This document shows positions 1-5,840 of a stretch of DNA of 24,822 nt, one piece after another. The stretch spans positions 1 through 24,822 of the forward strand of contig CAPQQE010000008.1 of NCBI GenBank assembly GCA_948687865.1, in the 5' to 3' direction. Both the position numbers and the translations under genes were made by a program. A model generated the notes under the pieces. It ran no database searches. It saw only the letters and a program-made list of their open reading frames with translations, and was not told where the DNA came from. Positions within the stretch are counted from its first letter, which is position 1, and every line of letters starts with the position of its first letter. The stretch is from an uncultured Bacilli bacterium. Its GTDB lineage: Bacteria > Bacillota_I > Bacilli_A > RF39 > UBA660.

Positions 1-303
1 GAAAAAGGAACTATTGTATTTGCAGGAGTACAACAAGGCTATGGAAATTGTGTAGAAATAAAACATAGTACTGAGAACGGAACAATTTATTATACCTTCT
101 ATGCACATTTGGCTAGGATTGATGTGATAGAAGGACAAGAAATACAGCAAGGGACTGTTGTTGGAATTCAAGGAGGAGATCCTAATCGTGATCCGAATCC
201 TGGATATAGCACAGGTTCACATTTACATTTTGAAATTAGAAAATCACAAAGTGGAGATTTTCTAAATCCTAGAGAATACTTATTTGGAAGTAAGGAGGTT
301 TAA
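1..303 (+). CDS. M23-family peptidoglycan hydrolase, C-terminal end only
   Basis: This is the last 100 codons of an open frame that enters from the left edge, so the N-terminus is outside the window. The visible part matches the lysostaphin-type (M23) metallopeptidase core: GTIVFAG near the start, YAHL with His36, a GQxIxxGTVVG strand, and GSHLHFEIR with His74 and His76 (numbered from the window edge), the HxH zinc and catalytic pair. It ends with the usual LNPREYLF tail. Such enzymes cut peptide cross-links in peptidoglycan. In conjugative elements of Gram-positives they act in the cell wall as the VirB1-like hydrolase that opens a path for the type IV secretion channel. The stop codon abuts the next gene's TTG start, so the two are probably co-transcribed. 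The family call is strong; the role in conjugation rests on context. Confidence 0.85.
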   Translation, partial: EKGTIVFAGVQQGYGNCVEIKHSTENGTIYYTFYAHLARIDVIEGQEIQQGTVVGIQGGDPNRDPNPGYSTGSHLHFEIRKSQSGDFLNPREYLFGSKEV

Positions 304-852
304 TTGATAGTAGATATAAATAATACAGAAAATAAATATAATATAATTTATGCAGATCCGCCATGGCATTATAATACATGGAGAGATGGAATGGGAACGG
401 CTGAAAAACATTATAAGACAATGAAAGTTGAAGAAATAGTTAATATGAAGGATACAATCAAGAATATATCAGAAAAAGATTGTGTCCTTTTCTTATGGGT
501 AACTTTTCCTTGCTTATTAGATGGACTAAAAGTTATGAAAGAATGGGGATTTAAGTACAAAACTTGTGGATTTAATTGGGTAAAAAGAAATAAAGTTAGT
601 GATACATGGTTTTTCGGATTAGGACATTGGACTAGAGCAAATTCAGAACTTTGTTTAATTGGAACAAAGGGAACAATAAAAAGAAAGTCAAATAAAGTAT
701 CACAAATAATTGACACTCATATAGAAGAACATAGCAAAAAACCAGCAATAGTAAGAGATAAAATAGTTGAACTTGTAGGAGATATGCCTAGAATAGAATT
801 ATTTGCAAGACAAACAGTAGATGGTTGGGATTGTTGGGGAAATGAAGTGTAA
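304..852 (+). CDS. MT-A70-family DNA N6-adenine methyltransferase (orphan)
   Basis: This 182-residue protein carries the MT-A70 signature DPPW (Asp18-Pro-Pro-Trp21) in YADPPWHY. That is the catalytic motif of adenine-N6 methyltransferases of the Ime4/MunI-like family, here close to the N-terminus as is normal. WVTFPCL, GFKYKTCGFNWVK and the late RIELFARQTVDGWDCWGNE are also typical of phage and plasmid members. The start is TTG at 304, chosen because AAGGAGG at 292-298 precedes it by five bases and the upstream gene's stop touches it. No cognate endonuclease lies next to it, so it is probably an orphan methylase that marks the element's DNA against host restriction or affects gene expression. 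The substrate is inferred to be DNA; the target site cannot be read from sequence. Confidence 0.88.
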   Translation: MIVDINNTENKYNIIYADPPWHYNTWRDGMGTAEKHYKTMKVEEIVNMKDTIKNISEKDCVLFLWVTFPCLLDGLKVMKEWGFKYKTCGFNWVKRNKVSDTWFFGLGHWTRANSELCLIGTKGTIKRKSNKVSQIIDTHIEEHSKKPAIVRDKIVELVGDMPRIELFARQTVDGWDCWGNEV

Positions 853-922
853 ATTGTTGAAAAATAGGAAAAAATATGATAATATTCAAATATCAATAAA
901 ACATAAAAAGGTGGAATTATAT

Positions 923-1909
923 ATGGGGTTATTTAATAAAAAAGAAAAAAGTTATGAAGAGATAGTAAATGAAATACATTCAAACTTAACAGATAATAAA
1001 GAAGAAAATATTAAGTATTTAAAAAGCCAAGCTGAAAAATACAAAAAACATCCAATGGCTCATGAAATAATCAAGGAAATCGGCAGATTATTTACAAGAA
1101 ATTTAGATGAAGAAAAATTACAAGAGCTTAATAATGCAATAGAAAATGATGTTACAAGTCATTTAGATAATGGAATAAAATATCTAAAAAATGGAGATTT
1201 AAATAATGCTGAAACAGAGTTAAATAAATTTGTAGATATTTCTAAAGTAATGTTTAAAGATGATAGAGTTTATAAATATTTTACACCACGAAATCCAATT
1301 GAATATATGTTAATTTTAAATGACGAAAAAGGAAAAGAATTTAAAGAAACAGGAACTGATTTTTCAATAGGCTATACTTATTTAGGATCAATTGCAGTAG
1401 AAAAGAAGAATTTTAGCAAAGCAAGAGAAATGCTAAAACAAGCATTAAGATGGAACCCATATAATACAGAAGCAATCTTTGAAGAAGTTGAAATATATAA
1501 AATGGAAGGAAAGTTAGAAGAATACAAAAAGGCTACTTTAGAAACAATACAGAAGATATATAATCCACTTGATATGGCAAGATTTTATAGAAACTTAGGA
1601 TATTATTATATAGAAAGAAAAGAATGGGAATTAGCAAAAGCAATATATCTTTATAGTATGAGATTTGATAATGGTGAAAAAGCTAAACATGAATTAATAT
1701 ATATAATGCAACAAACCAATAGCCAAGAATTACCAAAGCTTGAATTAATAAAAGGAATACTAGAAAAACACTATATACCAACAAAAATAACTGAAAGAAA
1801 TTTAGCAATATTAAATGAAATGACTAATGGAATAAAAAGAGATAAACAGGAAAATTCTAGTTTAGGGCAATATTTAATTGGAATTATGGATTTTTATAAT
1901 AAATTATAA
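923..1909 (+). CDS. TPR-repeat cytoplasmic protein
   Basis: This is a 328-residue, Lys/Glu-rich soluble protein with no signal peptide. The frame is open from 821, but the ATG at 923 is preferred because AAAAGGTGGA (906-915) sits just upstream and the region before it overlaps the methylase gene. Several tetratricopeptide-like helical pairs are visible: a short one around residues 88-108 (GDLNNAETELNKFV), a clear one around 155-190 (KKNFSKAREMLKQALRWNPYNTEAIFEE), and further helices around 205-260 (NLGYYYIERKEWELAKAIYLY). TPR domains are protein-binding scaffolds; the partner is unknown. Proteins with an N-terminal GLFNKKEK-type stretch and TPRs occur in mobile-element operons, but I do not recognise a named family. 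A terminator-like hairpin follows it. Confidence 0.75.
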   Translation: MGLFNKKEKSYEEIVNEIHSNLTDNKEENIKYLKSQAEKYKKHPMAHEIIKEIGRLFTRNLDEEKLQELNNAIENDVTSHLDNGIKYLKNGDLNNAETELNKFVDISKVMFKDDRVYKYFTPRNPIEYMLILNDEKGKEFKETGTDFSIGYTYLGSIAVEKKNFSKAREMLKQALRWNPYNTEAIFEEVEIYKMEGKLEEYKKATLETIQKIYNPLDMARFYRNLGYYYIERKEWELAKAIYLYSMRFDNGEKAKHELIYIMQQTNSQELPKLELIKGILEKHYIPTKITERNLAILNEMTNGIKRDKQENSSLGQYLIGIMDFYNKL

Positions 1910-1920
1910 AATTAAAGAAG

Positions 1921-1946
1921 GATTATCAGAAATGGTAGTCTTTTTT
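1921..1946 (+). terminator. Hairpin plus T6 between the TPR gene and the ATPase-like gene
   Basis: GATTATC pairs with GGTAGTC (seven pairs, two of them G-U) around the loop AGAAAT and is followed at once by six T. It lies in the only sizeable gap (57 bases) of this part of the operon. It could end the upstream transcript or act as a partial attenuator, because I see no good promoter between it and the TTG start at 1967. Confidence 0.6.
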
Positions 1947-1966
1947 GTTGCAAAGGAGGGATAAAA

Positions 1967-3070
1967 TTGATTTTAGCAATCACTAGAGAAAATGAAAAAC
2001 TAATTTACGAAGTATGCAAAGAAAATGGATTTGAAACTCCACAAGTATTAACAGGAGTTGATAGTTTAAAAAGATTTGCAATTCAAGAACTGAAGAACTT
2101 AAATAATTATAAACAAATAATTATAGATGTTGATTCAACAAAAGAAAGTGAAGAGGAAATCATACAATCTATTGTAGCAATAAAGAGTATGTATAATATT
2201 AGAGTTATTGTAGTTGCTTTAGGTCATGAAGAAGGAGATAGACTACTTTCAAAACTATTTAATGAAGGAATCTACAATTTTGTAAATGCAAAAACTTACT
2301 ATGAACAAAAGGAACAATTTAGAAATTGTTTAAGTGCTGAAGGATGTCAATATAAAGATGCTATAAGGTTTAGACAAAAGGTTGAAGAAACAAAGAAAAA
2401 CAAAGTAATTGTAAAGAAGGAATATAAGACTTTAAAACAATTTGTAAATATAGCAGTATCAGGAACAGAAAAGCATATAGGAGTTACGACACAAGCTATT
2501 TTAATTACAATGTTTTTAAAAAGTTTAAATATGAATGCCTGTTATATTTGCAGTACAGATAAAGATGAAATAAAAAATATTGGAACATTAGAAGGAGTAA
2601 TTAAAAAAGACAATATGTATTCGTATAGAGGAATTGATCTTTATAGTAATACCAATAAAATTGATGCAATGAAATATGGTTATGATTTTTATATTTATGA
2701 TTATGGAACTTTAAATGAAAATACACTAGATAATTTCTTATCAAAAGAAGTTAAGATAATAGTAGGAGGAACAAAGACATGGGAAACAGATGAAACATTT
2801 AGAGTTTTAAGTTTATTAGAGAAGATTCCTGAAGTAAATTATATATTCAATTTTTCTAGTGATGAAGAAAAGGCTAAATTTAAAAGAACATTAAGAGGAA
2901 TAGTGAAAAATATATTCTTTTCAGAATATACTTCAGATACTTTTAATGATAATGTAAATACAGAGATTTATCACGAAATCTTTAAAGATTATATTGCAGA
3001 GAAATCAAATAAAATAGAAGTAATAGAAAAAAATAGTATATTTAACTTTTTGAAAAGAGGTAAAAAGTGA
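1967..3070 (+). CDS. CpaE/ParA-like protein with degenerate P-loop
   Basis: This 367-residue protein starts with TTG at 1967 behind AAAGGAGGG (1952-1960). Residues 1-130 look like a receiver-type alpha/beta domain (YKQIIIDVDSTKES, IRVIVVALGHEEG). Residues about 158-330 resemble a MinD/ParA/CpaE ATPase fold: VNIAVSGTEKHIGVTTQ (160-176) sits where the deviant Walker A should be, followed by helix and strand (TMFLKSLNMNACYICS) and YDFYIYDYGTL as a Walker B-like strand. Val173 takes the place of the usual P-loop lysine, so it may bind nucleotide poorly or not at all. Similar IGxTTQ proteins are common in conjugative elements of Clostridia, where their function is unknown. Its stop overlaps the next start (GTGA), suggesting translational coupling. 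Confidence 0.7.
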   Translation: MILAITRENEKLIYEVCKENGFETPQVLTGVDSLKRFAIQELKNLNNYKQIIIDVDSTKESEEEIIQSIVAIKSMYNIRVIVVALGHEEGDRLLSKLFNEGIYNFVNAKTYYEQKEQFRNCLSAEGCQYKDAIRFRQKVEETKKNKVIVKKEYKTLKQFVNIAVSGTEKHIGVTTQAILITMFLKSLNMNACYICSTDKDEIKNIGTLEGVIKKDNMYSYRGIDLYSNTNKIDAMKYGYDFYIYDYGTLNENTLDNFLSKEVKIIVGGTKTWETDETFRVLSLLEKIPEVNYIFNFSSDEEKAKFKRTLRGIVKNIFFSEYTSDTFNDNVNTEIYHEIFKDYIAEKSNKIEVIEKNSIFNFLKRGKK

Positions 3071-3291
3071 GTAAAAATATTTATAAAGAATATTTAAAAA
3101 AGCAAAAAGTCAGACAAAAATATGATGAAGAAGTAGTGGTTAATGAACAAAAATCGTTTATTAAAATACTACTTTTTTTATTTGAAATAATGATAAGAAT
3201 ATTTCATGTATTGTTTTATATAGGAATACTAATTTTATGCTCCATTGGAGCAACTTATATAGCAAATAAAATAGGAATATTCAAATTTTAG
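3067..3291 (+). CDS. Small single-pass membrane protein
   Basis: A 74-residue protein. The GTG start at 3067 overlaps the previous stop by four bases (GTGA), so translation is probably coupled. The first 30 residues are very basic (KEYLKKQKVRQKYDEE). Residues about 31-68 are strongly hydrophobic (IKILLFLFEIMIRIFHVLFYIGILILCSIGATYIA), long enough for one long or two short membrane spans. No motif is recognised. Its position between the ATPase-like protein and the exported proteins suggests a membrane-anchor or assembly subunit of the same module. Confidence 0.7.
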   Translation: MSKNIYKEYLKKQKVRQKYDEEVVVNEQKSFIKILLFLFEIMIRIFHVLFYIGILILCSIGATYIANKIGIFKF

Positions 3292-3300
3292 GAGGTTAAA

Positions 3301-4371
3301 ATGAAGTGGTTTAAAAAAATATTAGCAGTTTGTAGTTTCTGTACTTTACTTACAACAGTAAATTGTTTTGCAGTAACAATGGAAGAAACTAAAATTACTG
3401 AAGATGAGTTAAATTGTTATAAAACATATCAAGTTATGGAATCAGAGAAATATACATTTTTAGAGATGTTATCTAAAGAAATAGAAGTTGATGGAAACAA
3501 ATACAAGTATGTAGATTATACTGCTGAAGGAGGAAATACATCAGAAACGATAGATATAAATACAACTAAAACTATATTATCAAAAACAAATAATAAAGAT
3601 AAAATTATTGAACAATTAGAAAATACAATCAAATATGAAAAAGATGGATATATAGGGGAATATATTTTGAATCCTAATACTTTAAAAATCAAGACAAACT
3701 ATAATGGCTTTAGAGAGGATTTAATTGAAGAAACAATAAATTATACTAATCTAGAAAAGAATGATTTGGATTTTATACCGAAACAAACAATAAAAAATGG
3801 ATTAACATTGGATCTTCTAAATGTTGAATGGGAAGTAGAATCTACAAAAATGATTGGAGAATATGAGGTTGCTAATACATATACTGCTAAATGTTATTAT
3901 GTTACCAAGCAAAGAGTTGATTATCCTAATACATATACAGTAACAGCTGAATATTTTGGAACAGCAACTAAGACTGAAGAACATCCAATTACCTATGTTG
4001 TAAAATATGAAAAAGAAGAGCCTGAAGTAGTAGAAGAAAAACAAGAGAATAATGTATTGCCAGTAATTGGAGGGACAACAGGAATTATTTTAGTAATAGT
4101 ATTCTTTTTAACAAGAAATGTAACAGTTTATAACTATAAAGATGGAGAATATAAAAAAGTAGGAAAAGTAAGAGCTACAAAAGCTGGAAAGATAAAGTTA
4201 GATAGGTTTAGTTTATTTGAAACAACTAATAAATACAAATTAGAGTTATCTAAGAATTTAACAAAAAAATTGAAAGGAAAAATGATAACTGTAAGTAAGA
4301 ATGGAACAACTATAAAAATGCTAGTAAATGGCAATGAAAAAGAAAAATATATTGTTGAAGTTAGAATATAG
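3301..4371 (+). CDS. Secreted, membrane-anchored protein of unknown function
   Basis: A 356-residue protein with ATG at 3301 directly after AGGAGG. Residues 1-24 form a Sec signal peptide (MKWFKKILAVCSFC, with a probable cut after CFA). Residues about 25-250 are an extracellular, acidic, beta-rich region with Thr- and Asn-rich stretches and no recognised domain. Residues 252-270 (VLPVIGGTTGIILVIVFFL) form a transmembrane helix, followed by a basic tail of about 85 residues (VYNYKDGEYKKVGKVRATKAGKIKLDRF) predicted to lie in the cytoplasm. LPVIG before the membrane span resembles a sortase signal, but the Thr is missing and the tail is far too long, so I do not call it one. Sitting just before the sortase gene, it probably belongs to the same surface apparatus. 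Confidence 0.75.
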   Translation: MKWFKKILAVCSFCTLLTTVNCFAVTMEETKITEDELNCYKTYQVMESEKYTFLEMLSKEIEVDGNKYKYVDYTAEGGNTSETIDINTTKTILSKTNNKDKIIEQLENTIKYEKDGYIGEYILNPNTLKIKTNYNGFREDLIEETINYTNLEKNDLDFIPKQTIKNGLTLDLLNVEWEVESTKMIGEYEVANTYTAKCYYVTKQRVDYPNTYTVTAEYFGTATKTEEHPITYVVKYEKEEPEVVEEKQENNVLPVIGGTTGIILVIVFFLTRNVTVYNYKDGEYKKVGKVRATKAGKIKLDRFSLFETTNKYKLELSKNLTKKLKGKMITVSKNGTTIKMLVNGNEKEKYIVEVRI

Positions 4372-4383
4372 GAGGACTTGTAG

Positions 4384-4983
4384 ATGAAAAAAGAAAATAA
4401 ATTTATAATAGCAGTTGTTATAATTGCAATTATAGCTCTTACAGGAGTTATTTTTTTTACATATAAATATCCAATTTATAAAGCTAATAAAGATGTAGAA
4501 AGTATTGAAGTTGGAGATAACGAAGAATTAGAAGCTACAGCACTCGAAAATATAGAACAAGATATTATTCATTATGATGATGAAATAGGAACTTTGACAA
4601 TTCCTGATATTTTACTTGATAATGCACCAATAAGAGAAAGTGTAGAATCAACTACTTTATCTGAAACAATAGGACACTTCCCATCAACCAGTATTTATGA
4701 AGGAAATGTAGGTTTAGCTTCTCATAATTCAGGAAGTAATGGAGATTTCTTTAAAAATTTAAAGAAGATTAAAATAGGTAGTGAAATTTATTATCAAACA
4801 AACTATGGAACTAAAAGATATGTAGTAACAACAAAGGAAATAATAAATGAAGAGGACTGGAGTTATCTAGGTGCAACTGAAGATAATAGGATCACTCTAA
4901 TTACTTGTGTTACAGGTCAAAAAGATAAAAGACTATGTGTTCAAGCTATAGAGTCTATGGATGGAATGAATTATGGACAATAA
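4384..4983 (+). CDS. Sortase (class D-like transpeptidase)
   Basis: A 199-residue membrane-anchored sortase. Residues 8-29 form an uncleaved N-terminal membrane anchor (FIIAVVIIAIIALTGVIFFT). The catalytic triad is visible: His114 in GLASHNSG, Cys175 in TLITCVTGQ and Arg183 in KDKRLCVQA. The core starts with GTLTIPDILLDNAPIRES, the usual strand of class C/D enzymes. Sortases cut LPxTG-type signals between Thr and Gly and transfer the protein to a nucleophile, either lipid II/cell wall or a pilin lysine. The obvious substrate is the adhesin two genes downstream, which ends in LPRTGC. The family is sure; the class (D rather than B or C) is judged from length and motifs only. It is the last gene of the tight operon running from 1967. 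Confidence 0.93.
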   Translation: MKKENKFIIAVVIIAIIALTGVIFFTYKYPIYKANKDVESIEVGDNEELEATALENIEQDIIHYDDEIGTLTIPDILLDNAPIRESVESTTLSETIGHFPSTSIYEGNVGLASHNSGSNGDFFKNLKKIKIGSEIYYQTNYGTKRYVVTTKEIINEEDWSYLGATEDNRITLITCVTGQKDKRLCVQAIESMDGMNYGQ

Positions 4984-5010
4984 ATTTTATTAAAATTTTC
5001 TAAAAGGGTT

Positions 5011-5039
5011 TTGGAATCTTCCTATTAAGGTTTTATAAT
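5011..5039 (+). promoter_or_regulatory. Sigma-A-type promoter before the exported Asn/Glu-rich gene
   Basis: TTGGAA (5011-5016), a 17-base spacer and a perfect TATAAT (5034-5039). It lies in the 76-base gap after the sortase gene, 21 bases before the start at 5060, so that gene and perhaps the adhesin can be expressed separately from the upstream operon. Confidence 0.65.
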
Positions 5040-5059
5040 TATAGTAGGAGATGATTGTT

Positions 5060-5773
5060 ATGAATAAAATAATTATAGTTTTAATAATTTTAGTAGGAAA
5101 CTTTGTAAATTTATATTATATGGGACAAAATGCAGAAAAAGAATCAGAACAAGATTTAACTGTAGCAAATTTTGAAAATATTCAAAGTGAGGACTCTATA
5201 ATTGAAGAAAAACAGGAAGTCCTAGATATTGTAGATACTAATGAATCAAAAGAAATAGAAAATAATTCTATAATAGAAGATAAAATAAATAATATTAAAC
5301 AAGAAAATTCAGAAGTTGCTACATATAGTGTAACAAATACAATAAAGAAAGAAGCAAACAATCAAAAAAATATAATGCAAGAAAATAATAATCAAGTTGT
5401 AGAGGAAGTAAATACAGCTATAGTAAAACAAAATGAAATTGAAAATAATAAAGATTCTACTATAAATAAAGAAATACCACAAGAAAATGTATTAGTAGAA
5501 GAAAATACAGCACCTACTGAAGAATATAAAATAAATGAAAAGAAAATTGCTGAAATAAGAAATATAATTAATAGCAATCCTTCAGAAGATATGAAACTTT
5601 ATGGGTATGAAATTGTTGTAGATAGTTCAATTACAGAAGTTACAACACAATTTACATTTACTGAAAAAAGAGTGAAAGATAAAATAGCTTGGAAATTTGG
5701 AACTATAAGAATATATGCACAAGATTATTATAGAAATGGGAAATATATAACAACAGAATGTTATTTAATATAA
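5060..5773 (+). CDS. Exported Asn/Glu-rich protein of unknown function
   Basis: A 237-residue protein. ATG at 5060 is preferred to the in-frame ATG at 5051 because TAGGAG (5045-5050) touches 5051 but sits nine bases before 5060. Residues 2-17 (NKIIIVLIILVGNFVN) are a signal peptide or membrane anchor. Residues about 25-170 are a low-complexity linker rich in Asn, Glu, Ile and Lys, as in cell-wall-spanning stalks. The last 65 residues (from SNPSEDMKLYGYEIVVDSS to GKYITTECYLI) look like a small folded beta domain with several aromatic residues. No family is recognised and there is no sortase signal. Lying between the sortase and its likely substrate, with its own promoter, it may be an accessory of surface display; this is inference from position. 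Confidence 0.65.
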   Translation: MNKIIIVLIILVGNFVNLYYMGQNAEKESEQDLTVANFENIQSEDSIIEEKQEVLDIVDTNESKEIENNSIIEDKINNIKQENSEVATYSVTNTIKKEANNQKNIMQENNNQVVEEVNTAIVKQNEIENNKDSTINKEIPQENVLVEENTAPTEEYKINEKKIAEIRNIINSNPSEDMKLYGYEIVVDSSITEVTTQFTFTEKRVKDKIAWKFGTIRIYAQDYYRNGKYITTECYLI

Positions 5774-5790
5774 AAATTTAATATTATTTT

Positions 5791-5818
5791 AAAAGGCACT
5801 TTTACAGGTGCTTTTTTT
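5791..5818 (+). terminator. Rho-independent terminator after the 5060 gene
   Basis: AAAAGGCAC pairs with GTGCTTTT (one G-U or bulge) around a loop of about eight bases, and seven T follow. It ends 22 bases before the adhesin's start, so the adhesin would need readthrough or its own promoter, which I could not identify. Confidence 0.7.
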
Positions 5819-5840
5819 GATTGGAAAGGAAAGAGATAAT

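Noticed and set aside
821..922. Upstream extension of the TPR gene
   Set aside because: It overlaps the methylase gene and lacks an SD, whereas ATG 923 has AAAAGGTGGA in the right place.
4051..4110. LPVIGG before the membrane span of the 356-residue protein, as a sortase signal
   Set aside because: The required Thr is absent and an 85-residue tail follows the span, unlike any sorting signal.
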